DNA of 64,000 bases from Microbacterium helvum (GTDB lineage: Bacteria; Actinomycetota; Actinomycetes; Actinomycetales; Microbacteriaceae), in contig NZ_JACXZS010000001.1 of assembly GCF_014779795.1 (NCBI RefSeq), positions 1 to 64,000 of the forward strand. The letters are read 5' to 3'. The position numbers and the translations under genes were made by a program. Within the stretch, counting starts at the first letter, position 1. Every line of letters begins with the position of its first letter. The notes below the pieces were generated by a model. The model saw nothing but the letters and a program-made list of their open reading frames with translations. It had not been told where the DNA came from and searched no databases. This document shows positions 17,828 to 26,836 of this stretch, one piece after another.

Positions 17828-18803
17828 CGACGCCTGCCTTCACTGCCTTGGCGACCTTGGCGCGCCGCTCGCGCGAGCGCAGCTGGATGATGATCGAGGT
17901 CGCGACGGCGATCACCAGCAGGATGACCGAGAGCGCCGACGCATACCCCAGGTTGCGATCGGAGGCCGCGATCTCGGAGTAGATCATCGTCCCGAGGAAC
18001 TCGGACGAGTGGGCGGGACCGCCCTGCGTGATGAGCCACACGTTGTCGAAGAGCTTCAGCGCCGTGATCAGGTTGAGGATCGCGAGCGAGATCGTGATCG
18101 GCTTCACGTTCGGCAGCACGAGCGAGAACAGGATGCGGAGGTTGCCTGCTCCGTCCACGCGGCCGGCCTCGATCATCTCGGGGTCGATCTGCGTCATGGC
18201 GCCGAAGTACAGGATGAATCCGAACCCGATAGAGCCCCAGCATCCCACCAGGATCACGACCATTAGCGACGTCGTCGACTGACCGATCCACGACTGCGTG
18301 AGCGCGCCGAGCCCGAGCGCCTCGAGGATCGCGTTGACCGTGCCGTTGCTCTGCCACACCTGGATGTGCGCCGGAGCAAGGGTCGCCGGGGCGACCACGA
18401 CCGGGATCACGATGATCACCTTGTAGAGGCCGCCGAGCCACACCTTCGAATGCAGCGCGGCCGCGAAGAAGACGCCTCCGACCACCTGGACCGCGAACAC
18501 GATCACGAAGTAGACGACGGTGTTGCGGATCGCCGTCCAGAACACCGGGTCGGTGAACGCCTCGACGTAGTTGTCGACGCCGACGGGGTTCATCGGCGAT
18601 CGTCCGCCGCGCCAGTCGAAGAACGAGATGTAGCCCGAGTAGACGATGCTGTAGTAGATCAGCCCGACCGAGATCACCAGCGCGGGGATGATCCACCGGA
18701 ATCCGCCGGGGATGAGGGGGACGCCGCGGCGGCGCCGTCCCCCCTTCTCCTCCTGCATGTCTGGCCGCGCCGGTTCGACGGTTCGCGGGGCGAGGGATGT
18801 CAT
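17820..18803 (-). CDS. Sugar ABC transporter permease (MalF-like)
   Basis: A 327-residue inner-membrane permease with a basic, proline-rich cytosolic head (G-G-R-R-R-R-G), six helices and the EAA loop E-A-G-R-V-D-G-A-G. It pairs with the MalG-like protein to form the CUT1 channel. The ATG at 18803 was chosen because the frame further upstream is arginine-rich and not protein-like. It follows the binding-protein gene by 47 bases. Confidence 0.9.
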   Translation of the reverse strand: MTSLAPRTVEPARPDMQEEKGGRRRRGVPLIPGGFRWIIPALVISVGLIYYSIVYSGYISFFDWRGGRSPMNPVGVDNYVEAFTDPVFWTAIRNTVVYFVIVFAVQVVGGVFFAAALHSKVWLGGLYKVIIVIPVVVAPATLAPAHIQVWQSNGTVNAILEALGLGALTQSWIGQSTTSLMVVILVGCWGSIGFGFILYFGAMTQIDPEMIEAGRVDGAGNLRILFSLVLPNVKPITISLAILNLITALKLFDNVWLITQGGPAHSSEFLGTMIYSEIAASDRNLGYASALSVILLVIAVATSIIIQLRSRERRAKVAKAVKAGVDV

Positions 18804-18850
18804 GTCGTCACGTCCAGGGTCTCGATGCGGGTGGATGCCGGTTCCGACGG

Positions 18851-20224
18851 TCACTCGACCCCGACGGTGCTCGCTTCGGAGGACTGCTGCAGCTGAGCGG
18901 CGATGTCTTCGACCGACATGTCGATCGTCGGGTCGAGCACCTGCTGGATGGCGACGACGATCGCGTCGAGCGTCGACGAGGTGGTCTGCCACTGGCGGGA
19001 CTGCGTCGTCGCAGTGCTGTCGGCGATGAGCTGCTCGATGGCCGGCTGCTGCACGTCCTCGTCGACCAGCGTGATGGCCGACCAGTCGGGCGCGACACCC
19101 TGCAGCGCAGGCAGCAGGTCGATCGCATTCGCGACGTTCTGCTGGCCGGCCTCGGACATGGTCATCCAGGTCACGAACGTCTTGGCGGCGCCGATGTTCT
19201 TCGAGTCCGCGTTGATCGCCAGACCGTAGTCGACCTCGCCGAACGGCACCGACCCGTTGCCCTTGCCCGCGACGTCCGGGAACTCAGCAGGAAGCTGCAC
19301 GAAGCACTGCGGGTCGCTCACGCCGGCGGACTCCATCGCAGACTTGCACGACTCGGCGCCCGAGTACTGCGTGTACCAGAAGCCCATCTGCACCATCGCA
19401 GCCTCGCCCTTCATGAACATCTCGTTCGCGAGCGGGTACTGCCCGGCGTCCAGCGCATTCGAGGGGATGATGCCGTCGTCCTTCATGTCTTCGATGATCT
19501 GCAGCACCTCGACGCCCTCGGGGTCGTCCCACTTGGCCTTGCCGGTCGCCGCAGCGAGGAAGAAGTCGGGATCGACCGAGTTCGCGATCGCGTGGTACAT
19601 CTCGGTCGGGAAGGTGTCCTCGCCGCCGGCGCCCATCGTGAAGCACGTCTTGCCGATGGCCTCGATCTTCGCGCACGCGTCGACCCACGAGTCGTAGTCG
19701 GTCGGGACCTCGGCGCCCGCCTCGTCGAAGATGCCCTGGTTGTACCAGACGAACCCGGCCGACATCCCTCCGAGCGGCAGCGAGACCTGCGTTCCGTCCG
19801 TCATGCGCAGCTGCTCGGCGTATCCGCCTCCGAACTTCGACTCCCAGTCACCGCCGAGGGTGTCCTCGGCGAGCGGGGCGAGGTCGATCGCGTACGGACC
19901 CCACAGGTCAGGCGTGCCGCCCGCCGCCGAGAGGTCGAACACGTCGGGACCCTTGCCCGACTCGAGGGCGGGGACGATCGTGTTGCGGAAGTCGACGTTC
20001 TCGAAGTTGCGGTACGCGACCTTGATGTCGGGGTACTCCTCGTTGAACGCCGCGATGTACCGCTCGGCGACCGGGGTGTCAGGGGTCCATCCCCACCACG
20101 TCACCTCGCCGGAGTCGGCAGGGGCGGCATCCGCGTCGCCGCCGGCGCCGCCCGCGCACGCCGTCAGCGAGATCGCGGCGATCGCCGCCACTCCTGCGGC
20201 CGTCAGAAACCGGGACTTCTTCAT
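18851..20224 (-). CDS. Sugar ABC transporter substrate-binding lipoprotein
   Basis: A 457-residue extracellular binding protein with a lipoprotein signal (M-K-K-S-R, hydrophobic core, lipobox L-T-A-C at about residues 20-23), then a Gly/Asp/Ala linker and the solute-binding family 1 body (T-W-W-G-W-T-P-D, F-N-E-E-Y-P-D-I-K-V, G-P-D-V-F-D). Several Trp and Tyr residues would stack on sugar rings. GAGAGGAAC precedes the ATG. It is first in the five-gene operon leading to the ROK repressor. Confidence 0.92.
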   Translation of the reverse strand: MKKSRFLTAAGVAAIAAISLTACAGGAGGDADAAPADSGEVTWWGWTPDTPVAERYIAAFNEEYPDIKVAYRNFENVDFRNTIVPALESGKGPDVFDLSAAGGTPDLWGPYAIDLAPLAEDTLGGDWESKFGGGYAEQLRMTDGTQVSLPLGGMSAGFVWYNQGIFDEAGAEVPTDYDSWVDACAKIEAIGKTCFTMGAGGEDTFPTEMYHAIANSVDPDFFLAAATGKAKWDDPEGVEVLQIIEDMKDDGIIPSNALDAGQYPLANEMFMKGEAAMVQMGFWYTQYSGAESCKSAMESAGVSDPQCFVQLPAEFPDVAGKGNGSVPFGEVDYGLAINADSKNIGAAKTFVTWMTMSEAGQQNVANAIDLLPALQGVAPDWSAITLVDEDVQQPAIEQLIADSTATTQSRQWQTTSSTLDAIVVAIQQVLDPTIDMSVEDIAAQLQQSSEASTVGVE

Positions 20225-20365
20225 TGCAGTTCCTCTCACTTCGTTGTGCTCGGCGGGCCGGCGATGCGGCTGCCTCTCAAGGGATCGGCGTCGCGATCGG
20301 GCCGGTTCGGGTGTGCCGGATCGCGTCGACTCTGGCCACGATAGCCACGATCAGTCCGATTGGGA

Positions 20366-20375
20366 AGTACTTACT
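20366..20375. promoter_or_regulatory. Shared sugar-operon element AGTACTTACT, copy 2
   Basis: The 10-mer lies in an A+T-rich stretch (about 20361-20400) upstream of the ABC importer operon and matches, in reverse complement, the element at 14866-14875. The rest of 20225-20494 holds the divergent promoters and an inverted repeat at 20441-20472; no gene is seen there. Confidence 0.45.
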
Positions 20376-20440
20376 GAACTTTTGTTAGTTAGATTCCTGA
20401 CCCGGTGATCCTCGCTGAAGGTCCGCGGCGAGGACGACGC

Positions 20441-20472
20441 GTGCGGCATCCCATTCACCGGAATGGATGCCG
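20441..20472. repeat. Inverted repeat of GCGGCATCC / GGATGCCGC
   Basis: Two facing copies of the genome-typical GGATGCC heptamer, extended to a 9-bp arm, are separated by about 14 bases just upstream of the luciferase-like gene. The region is between divergent genes, so a simple terminator role is not obvious. Confidence 0.6.
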
Positions 20473-20494
20473 CGAGCGTACGGTTGCAGACGAC

Positions 20495-21523
20495 ATGGAA
20501 CGATTCGGAACCCTCTCGTTCGGCCATTACGGCCCGCTCGGTGGCGGTCGTCAGCTCACCGCGGCGGACTCGATGCTGCAGGCGATCGACCTCGCGCAGG
20601 GCATGGACGAGCTCGGCGTGAACGGCGCATACTTCCGCGTGCACCACTTCGCCCGCCAGCAGTCCTCGCCGATGCCGCTGCTCGCGGCGATCGCGGCGCG
20701 CACCGAGCGCATCGAGGTCGGCACCGGCGTCATCGACATGCGCTACGAGAACCCGCTGTACCTCGCCGAGGAGGCGGCGGCGGTCGACCTGATCTCGGGC
20801 GGGCGGCTCGCGCTGGGCGTGAGCCGCGGCTCACCCGAATCCGTCGTGCGCGGGTACGAGGCGTTCGGCTACACGGGATCCGAGGATCCGCGCGGGGCCG
20901 ACATCGCCCGCGAGCACTTCGACCTCTTCCTGCGCGCGATCGACGGCGAAGGGCTCGCCGAGCGCGACGCTAACTCGCCGTTCGGCGGAGGCAGCGGACT
21001 GCAGCGCATCGAACCGCACTCCCCCGGCCTGCGATCGCGCATATGGTGGGGCGCCGGCAACCGCGACAGCGCGGAGTGGGCCGGGCGCACGGGCGTCAAC
21101 CTCATGTCGTCGACGCTGCTGACCTCGGCCGACGGCCGCCCGTTCGACATCCTGCAGGCCGAGCAGATCGACGCGTTCCGCGCCGCCTGGCGCGAGGCAG
21201 GTCACTCCGGCACGCCACGGGTGTCGGTGAGCCGCTCGATCTTCCCGATCACGACCGCGGAAGAAGAGATGTACTTCGGCGGCAGGCAGGACGGCGATCA
21301 GATCGGCATCATCGACGGCATCCGCTCGACCTTCGGCAAGACCTACGCGGCCGCGCCCGACGTGCTCGTCGAGCAGCTCAAGGACGACGCGGCGATCGCC
21401 GCCGCCGACACCCTGATGCTCACGATTCCGAGCCAGCTCGGCGTCGAGTTCAACCTGCGCGTCGTCGAGTCGTTCGCGAAGTACGTCGCCCCCGAGCTCG
21501 GCTGGAGATCCACGCGCGCCTGA
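20495..21523 (+). CDS. LLM-class flavin-dependent oxidoreductase
   Basis: A 342-residue bacterial-luciferase-like TIM barrel: F-G-H-Y-G near the start, V-H-H-F (about residue 50), R-I-E-V-G-T-G-V-I-D-M-R-Y-E-N-P and A-V-D-L-I-S-G-G-R-L-A-L-G-V-S-R-G. It uses FMN or F420; the exact substrate is unknown. It is transcribed away from the sugar importer and has no partner gene downstream on its strand. Confidence 0.85.
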   Translation: MERFGTLSFGHYGPLGGGRQLTAADSMLQAIDLAQGMDELGVNGAYFRVHHFARQQSSPMPLLAAIAARTERIEVGTGVIDMRYENPLYLAEEAAAVDLISGGRLALGVSRGSPESVVRGYEAFGYTGSEDPRGADIAREHFDLFLRAIDGEGLAERDANSPFGGGSGLQRIEPHSPGLRSRIWWGAGNRDSAEWAGRTGVNLMSSTLLTSADGRPFDILQAEQIDAFRAAWREAGHSGTPRVSVSRSIFPITTAEEEMYFGGRQDGDQIGIIDGIRSTFGKTYAAAPDVLVEQLKDDAAIAAADTLMLTIPSQLGVEFNLRVVESFAKYVAPELGWRSTRA

Positions 21524-21591
21524 CCCTCCTCCGCTGCACTCAGGTTCTGATGACCAGGAGGCATCCGAACGCGAGCGCCGCAGGACGCTGC

Positions 21592-22656
21592 TCACTCCAG
21601 CAGGACGTCGGGCCCGTACGCGCCTGCCGGCGGTGGCGAGCCGGCGATGCGCGTCGACCTGCGCACCACGAGCTCGGTCTGCAGTTCGGTGCGCTCCGGC
21701 AGCGGATGGATGCCGGCGGCCGCGGCCGCGATCAGACGCACCGCCTCGGCCGCCATCTCTCCCGTCGGCTGGCGCACGGTCGTGAGCGGCGGGCGCAGCC
21801 ACTTCGAGGGCGCGATGTCGTCGAAGCCGACCACCTGCACATCGTCCGGGATGCGAAGGGCGCAGTCCGCAGCCGCCGCGTACACACCGTAGGCGATCTC
21901 GTCGGAGCAGGCGAACACGCCGATCGGCTCGCCGCCGGCCGCCGCCGCACGCAGGTGCTCGCGCACCGCTTCGCGCACCGGGCCCGACTCCCACGGTGCG
22001 CTGATCTCGGTCACCGTGAGCGTCGGATCGTGCTTCGCGGCGGCCTCGATGAAGCCCGCGATGCGTGCGCGCCCGAACCGGTAGCGCGGTTCGCCGCTGA
22101 TGATGAACAGGCGACGCGCCCCGGCGGCGAGCAGGTGCGTCGCTGCCGCCGCGCCGCCTGCGCGGTCGGTCGCGCCCACGGCGGGGACAGAGCGACGCAG
22201 ATCGGTGCGAGGATCCATGAGCACCACCGGGATGCCCGCCCGCTCGAGAGCGTCGAACTGTGCGGTCGTCGGGGCGATGAGCGCCAACACGACGCCCGCC
22301 GACCCGCGATTCTGGATGCGCGTCGGCCAGTCGTCCTCGGGGGTGTCTCGCTCGCTGGTGACCACGAGATCGAAGCCTGCTTCAACGGCCGCCGCGCGTG
22401 CGCCGCCGATGACGGCGACCGACCACGGCTCGTCGAACTGGCCGAGCACCAGATCGATCAGCCGCACCGTTCCCGTCCTCGGCCTTCCCCGGCGCTCGTC
22501 GCCGCGCCGGTACTGCAGCCGGTCGGCCGCGGCGAGGATGCGCAGTCGGGTCGCCGACGACACGTCGCCCCGCCCGGCGAGGACCCGCGACGCGGTCGAC
22601 ACGGCGACGCCTGCGAGCGACGCGACGTCTGCGATGCGGGTTCTGGGAGCCGACAC
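21592..22656 (-). CDS. LacI-family transcriptional repressor
   Basis: A 354-residue repressor with the HTH A-D-V-A-S-L-A-G-V-A-V-S-T-A-S-R-V-L (about residues 9-26) followed by a hinge and effector domain (Peripla_BP_3 type) ending V-R-R-S-T-R. It starts with GTG without a strong Shine-Dalgarno, directly after a 21-bp perfect palindrome, so it is likely autoregulated. It follows the GH10 xylanase gene on the same strand and probably senses a xylan-derived sugar. Confidence 0.9.
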   Translation of the reverse strand: MSAPRTRIADVASLAGVAVSTASRVLAGRGDVSSATRLRILAAADRLQYRRGDERRGRPRTGTVRLIDLVLGQFDEPWSVAVIGGARAAAVEAGFDLVVTSERDTPEDDWPTRIQNRGSAGVVLALIAPTTAQFDALERAGIPVVLMDPRTDLRRSVPAVGATDRAGGAAAATHLLAAGARRLFIISGEPRYRFGRARIAGFIEAAAKHDPTLTVTEISAPWESGPVREAVREHLRAAAAGGEPIGVFACSDEIAYGVYAAAADCALRIPDDVQVVGFDDIAPSKWLRPPLTTVRQPTGEMAAEAVRLIAAAAAGIHPLPERTELQTELVVRRSTRIAGSPPPAGAYGPDVLLE

Positions 22657-22663
22657 CCGACCA

Positions 22664-22684
22664 TTATCGGCGTATCGCCGATAA
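22664..22684. promoter_or_regulatory. LacI operator (perfect palindrome)
   Basis: TTATCGGCG and CGCCGATAA flank a TAT centre, 7 bases upstream of the LacI start codon. This position suggests autorepression of lacI, and perhaps roadblock of transcripts coming from the xylanase gene. Confidence 0.75.
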
Positions 22685-22727
22685 CGGTGATCTCGGGCCG
22701 AGTCGGCACGGAGCGAGCGGACGCGCC

Positions 22728-23930
22728 TCAGCGCAGCAGGTGTGCCTCGGCCGCGGTGACTCCCGCACCGAGCGTGACAGTCGCCTCGGCGGAGCCGTCG
22801 GCGATGCGGTAGTCCCCGGCGAATCCGTCCACCCGCACCCGGCCCGCATGATCGGTGCGCACGGTCGTCGGCGCGTACCACCACTCGCCCCGCACCAGTT
22901 CGCGAAGGGCCTCGTACGCCGGCTTCAGGCTGCCGTCGGCGCGCGCCAGTCCGCACGGCGCGCCCAGCCAGGAACGGGCGTCGCCGAACCCCCAGTAGGT
23001 GATCGACGCCACGGCCGGGTGGGCGACGAGCGCGCGATACTGGCGGACGATCTCTTCGGCCTGGCGCGCTTCGCCCTCGGGCGTCGACGGCCACTGGTCG
23101 ACCACATAGTCGTTGAGGTCGTCGATGTGCGCGGGCATGAGGTCGCCCGAGACGAGCGTGGTCTCGGTCCAGTGCAGCGGCAGGCCGAACCTGGCGAAGC
23201 GGTCATTCACCTCGTCGAAGCGCTCTTCGCCGCGGAAGCCCTGATGCTGGTGCGACTGCAACCCGATCGCGTCGATCTCGATCCCCGCCGCGAGCACGTC
23301 TTCGATGAGGTCCTCGTACTCGGGACCGAGATCGAAGTCGTTGATGACCAGGGTGGTCGCGGCTCCCGGGCGGCGCGCCTCCTCGACGGCGAGCGCCACC
23401 ATCCCGGTGCGGCCGTGGCGCTCGCAGATGCGGGTGATCGCGTTGCGCACGCCGTCGGGCTCGTTCGTGAAGCGCGGCATGATGACCGCTTCGTTGATCA
23501 CGTCCCAGCTGTCGATGACGCCGGCGAAGTCGCTCACCTCGCGGCGGATCCGGGCGCGGAGCATCTCCTCGGCCTCATCCAGAGGCAGCCGATCGACCCA
23601 GCCCGCCTTGACCGTGTGCCAGACGAGCGGGTGGCCCTTCAGTCGCACACCGCGGCCGGCGAGCGACTGCGCCTGGCGCAGCATCTCGGTGTGACGGGTG
23701 ACGCCGGGTCGTGGTTCGTATCGTCCCCAGTAGAACGTCAGCGTGGCGGTGTCGAAGAGCTCCAGCCACGGTGCGAGCTGCTCGTCGGCTTCGGGCGCGG
23801 TGCATCCGAAGCCGATGGAGTGCCGCTGCTGCGAGATCGTGACCGCGCTGTCTGCGAGAGGTGCGCCGTCGGCGCGGCGCAGCGTGATCGTCGCAGAGGT
23901 ACGACGGTGCGAATAGGGGTCGATGCCCAT
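22728..23930 (-). CDS. Glycoside hydrolase family 10 endo-xylanase, intracellular
   Basis: A 400-residue GH10 barrel with W-D-V-I-N-E-A (acid/base Glu147) and H-W-T-E-T (nucleophile Glu256), plus the substrate-binding L-K-G-H-P-L-V-W-H. Residues about 1-45 and 340-400 look like beta-sandwich extensions. There is no signal peptide, so it should cleave short xylo-oligosaccharides in the cytoplasm. The ATG at 23930 is favoured over 23942 because GGAG lies seven bases before it. Confidence 0.92.
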   Translation of the reverse strand: MGIDPYSHRRTSATITLRRADGAPLADSAVTISQQRHSIGFGCTAPEADEQLAPWLELFDTATLTFYWGRYEPRPGVTRHTEMLRQAQSLAGRGVRLKGHPLVWHTVKAGWVDRLPLDEAEEMLRARIRREVSDFAGVIDSWDVINEAVIMPRFTNEPDGVRNAITRICERHGRTGMVALAVEEARRPGAATTLVINDFDLGPEYEDLIEDVLAAGIEIDAIGLQSHQHQGFRGEERFDEVNDRFARFGLPLHWTETTLVSGDLMPAHIDDLNDYVVDQWPSTPEGEARQAEEIVRQYRALVAHPAVASITYWGFGDARSWLGAPCGLARADGSLKPAYEALRELVRGEWWYAPTTVRTDHAGRVRVDGFAGDYRIADGSAEATVTLGAGVTAAEAHLLR

Positions 23931-24001
23931 CGAGTGCTCCATGGTCGGTCGGATGAAACGAGCGCTCGCGTCGGAGATGAGGGGAGGGGCCCGGACGCCT
24001 G

Positions 24002-24031
24002 AAGGTACGGCGCGGCGAATGCGCGCGTCAA
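24002..24031 (-). promoter_or_regulatory. Probable promoter of the xylanase gene
   Basis: On the minus strand TTGACG (24031-24026) and TACCTT (24007-24002) are 18 bases apart, about 70 bases before the xylanase start. A 10-bp palindrome CGAGCGCTCG at 23959-23968 lies downstream and could be an operator. Confidence 0.5.
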
Positions 24032-24108
24032 GAAATCGCAGGCGGATGCACCGAGTTCTATTGCGCGAAAACCTCGCCGCGGATCTACCGCAGCTCGGGA
24101 CGCCGCCC

Positions 24109-25806
24109 TCAGTCGAGGATCTCGACGCCCGTGATGCGCAGCTCCTCCACGTCGAGCCTGGTCTGGATCTGCGTCACGACGGCATCGTCGACGGCACCCT
24201 CGCGTCGCAGGCGGTAGAGCACCTCGCGCTTGCGGTCGAGCACCGCGATCCGCAGCTTCGAGTACTCCTCGTCGCGCTCACGAGGCGAGGGGAGCGGCTC
24301 GGGCGCTGCCACCATCACGGCTGTGGCATCGAGCGAGGCCTCAGCCGCGGCATCCGGTTCGCCGATGCGGCGGTCGAGATCCGCGATCTGACGGTCGACC
24401 TCGGCCTGCTGACGAGCCTGCACGCGCTCGTTGTTGCGCTCGAGGTACTCGTAGTAGTCGCGCGTGAGGCGGTCGCGGATCTCTTCGCTGATGCCGTGGT
24501 CGTGGGCGAGTTCCTTGACCGCGGTGAGAGCGGCGCCCGTGATGGCGCGCTCCGCGAGCTCCAGCTCCTGCTGCATGCCGAGGTCGTCGGGGAAGCGCGC
24601 CCAGCGCACCGCCGACGGCAGCAGAGGTCCCTGCACCAGGAGCGTCAGCACGATGACGCCCGCGGTGATGAAGACGATCTCGTCCCGGCCGGGCAGCGCG
24701 TCGCCGGCCGTCGTCGTGAGCGGCACCGACAGCGCGATCGCGAGCGACACCGCACCGCGGAACCCTGCCACGGCGCTCACCACGCGGGAGCGCCAGGTGG
24801 TGCGCCGCAGGCGCTGCGACGGCCTGCGGTCCAGCATCCGGATCACCATCACCGACGCCGTCTGCACGACGAAGCGGGTGACCAGCAGCCCCAGCCACAC
24901 CGCCACCGTCACGAGCACCAGCCAGCCGATCTCACGCCCGGGGATCTCGTGGGCGACCGCCTGCACCTCGAAGCCGATGATCACGAACAGCGACCCGTTC
25001 AGCAGGAACGAGCCGAGAGGCCACGTCCACTGCGCCTGCCGGCGCGAGGCGGCCGTGCTGATGCGAGGCATGATGTACGCGACGATGAGCCCCGCGACGA
25101 CCACGGCCAGCACGCCCGACGCGTGGATGAGCTCGGCCAGCAGGAACGCGGTGAACGGCACGAGCAGCAATGCGATGTTGAGGTTCAGCGTGCTGCGCAG
25201 CCGGCGCATCACGAGATACGCGACAGCGGCCACGACGACGCCCGCCACCGCACCGCCGCCGTACGACAGCAGCACGAGACCGGTGATGTCCAGCGGCGTG
25301 TATCCGCCGCCGACCGCGACGCCCACGGCCACCCCGTAGAGGACCAGCGCCGTGCCGTCGTTGGTGAGGCTCTCGGCCTTGAGGTTCATGAAGTTGCGGC
25401 GCGGCAGCATCCGCCCGAGGGCCGCAACGGCCGTCGCATCGGTCGGAGCGACGGCGGCGCCGAGGATGAGCGCGGCGTTCCACGGCAGCCCGAAAGCGTA
25501 GGCGATGCCGGCGACGGCGAACGCCGTCGCGACCACGAGCACAGTGCTCGACAGCACGATGCCCCGGAAGTCGCGGCGGATCGATCGCAGCGACGTCGTG
25601 AGGCTCTCCCAGAACAGCAGCACGGGCAGGAACAGCAGCAGCACCGTCTCGGGCGGCAGCACGATCTCGCGCACCTCGGGGATGAAGCCGAGCGCGAGCC
25701 CGGCGACGAGAAGCAGCAGCGGCACGGCCACCCGCAGCTTCGGCGCGAGGATGGCACCGGTGAGCACGGTGATCCCCACCAGGACGGTGACCTCGAGTCC
25801 GTTCAT
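24109..25806 (-). CDS. Na+/H+ antiporter (CPA1/NhaP type)
   Basis: A 565-residue membrane protein with about 12 helices in the first 410 residues, including the ion-binding A-P-T-D-A-T-A-V (about 117-124) and N-D-G-T-A-L-V (about 148-154). The hydrophilic C-terminal 150 residues are charged and coiled-coil-like. It exports sodium or potassium in exchange for protons. The ATG has AGGGAG upstream. It is divergent from the small cupin gene. Confidence 0.92.
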   Translation of the reverse strand: MNGLEVTVLVGITVLTGAILAPKLRVAVPLLLLVAGLALGFIPEVREIVLPPETVLLLFLPVLLFWESLTTSLRSIRRDFRGIVLSSTVLVVATAFAVAGIAYAFGLPWNAALILGAAVAPTDATAVAALGRMLPRRNFMNLKAESLTNDGTALVLYGVAVGVAVGGGYTPLDITGLVLLSYGGGAVAGVVVAAVAYLVMRRLRSTLNLNIALLLVPFTAFLLAELIHASGVLAVVVAGLIVAYIMPRISTAASRRQAQWTWPLGSFLLNGSLFVIIGFEVQAVAHEIPGREIGWLVLVTVAVWLGLLVTRFVVQTASVMVIRMLDRRPSQRLRRTTWRSRVVSAVAGFRGAVSLAIALSVPLTTTAGDALPGRDEIVFITAGVIVLTLLVQGPLLPSAVRWARFPDDLGMQQELELAERAITGAALTAVKELAHDHGISEEIRDRLTRDYYEYLERNNERVQARQQAEVDRQIADLDRRIGEPDAAAEASLDATAVMVAAPEPLPSPRERDEEYSKLRIAVLDRKREVLYRLRREGAVDDAVVTQIQTRLDVEELRITGVEILD

Positions 25807-25936
25807 ATGGCGGCTCCCTTCGGTGCAATGATGCTCGCAACCGTCAAAAGTGCGCGAGGATTCCCGGGATGCCGGCGCTCTCTGTCTTCGGGGCGGCCCG
25901 CGCCGGTAGACTCCGGGCCATCCGACGACGAAGGCG

Positions 25937-26278
25937 ATGCCGATGGACAGCACGGATCTGGCCGACCTGATCGACGAGCTCACCGCGACGGCGCGGGACG
26001 CCTCCAGCGGCCGCGCCGCCCGCACCATCCGCGGCGGTCATGAGCACGCGCTGCGCGAGACCGTCATCGCCCTGCGGGCAGGGCACGAACTCGCCGAGCA
26101 CGAGAGTCCGCATGAGGCCACGCTGCAGGTGCTGCGCGGACGGGTGCGCCTCATCGCCGGCGATGAGGCCTGGGAGGGGATCTCGGGCGATCACCTGACG
26201 GTCCCGCCGCGGCGTCACAGCCTCGCCGCGCTCGATGACTCCGTCGTGCTGCTGACGGTGTCGAACCGCATGCCCTGA
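25937..26278 (+). CDS. Cupin-domain protein
   Basis: A 113-residue single cupin: L-R-E-T-V-I-A-L-R-A-G, L-A-E-H-E-S-P-H-E-A-T-L-Q-V-L-R-G, then G-D-H-L-T-V-P-P-R-R-H-S-L. The metal-binding His/Glu set is partly kept. Such small cupins bind a metal and a small acid. No operon partner is seen; it is convergent with the GNAT gene. Confidence 0.8.
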   Translation: MPMDSTDLADLIDELTATARDASSGRAARTIRGGHEHALRETVIALRAGHELAEHESPHEATLQVLRGRVRLIAGDEAWEGISGDHLTVPPRRHSLAALDDSVVLLTVSNRMP

Positions 26279-26283
26279 GCGAC

Positions 26284-26787
26284 TCATCCGAGCGTGGCGG
26301 CGAGCGCCTCGAGCTCCGCGCCGGTGAGGCGCTGTGTGGTCCACTCCCCCATCGGAACGGCTCCGATGGAACGGTAGAAGCCGATCGCGGGCTCGTTCCA
26401 GTCGAGCACCGTCCACTCGAATCGCGAGTACCCCCGCTCGACGCAGACGGCGGCGAGCGACGCGATCAGCGCCTTGCCGTAGCCCGCAGCGCGGTGCTCG
26501 GGCAGAACGATGAGGTCCTCGAGCCAGATCCCGTGACGACCGGTCCAGGTGGAGTACGTCACGAACCACAGGGCGATGCCCGCGATGTGTCCGTCGCGCT
26601 CGACCACGTGGGCGAACGCCTGGGGCGCCTCGCCGAACAGCGTCGCGTGGAGCGCCTCGACGGTGTTCTCGACGGCGTCAGGCTCGCGCTCGTAGTCGGC
26701 GAGCGCCTGGATGCAGGCGAGGATGCCGGACTCGTCACCCGGACGGGCTTCGCGGAGGACGGCGTCGTGGGCGAGCGCGCGGGGCAT
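26284..26787 (-). CDS. GNAT-family N-acetyltransferase
   Basis: A 167-residue acetyltransferase with the acetyl-CoA loop L-P-E-H-R-A-A-G-Y-G-K-A-L (about residues 98-110), F-E-W-T-V-L-D-W-N and a C-terminal A-I-G-F-Y-R-S-I-G-A. The pattern resembles diamine (SAT-type) acetyltransferases. The acceptor, probably a polyamine or amino compound, is not proven. It starts just after the AlkZ-like gene stop on the same strand. Confidence 0.87.
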   Translation of the reverse strand: MPRALAHDAVLREARPGDESGILACIQALADYEREPDAVENTVEALHATLFGEAPQAFAHVVERDGHIAGIALWFVTYSTWTGRHGIWLEDLIVLPEHRAAGYGKALIASLAAVCVERGYSRFEWTVLDWNEPAIGFYRSIGAVPMGEWTTQRLTGAELEALAATLG

Positions 26788-26836
26788 CACGACGTCGAGC
26801 GTAACGGCCGTCGGGCGGATGCTCCGCACCGGGGAC

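Noticed and set aside
24032..24108. Possible small gene between the antiporter and the xylanase.
   Set aside because: No start with a ribosome site and no coding pattern; it is better read as promoter sequence.
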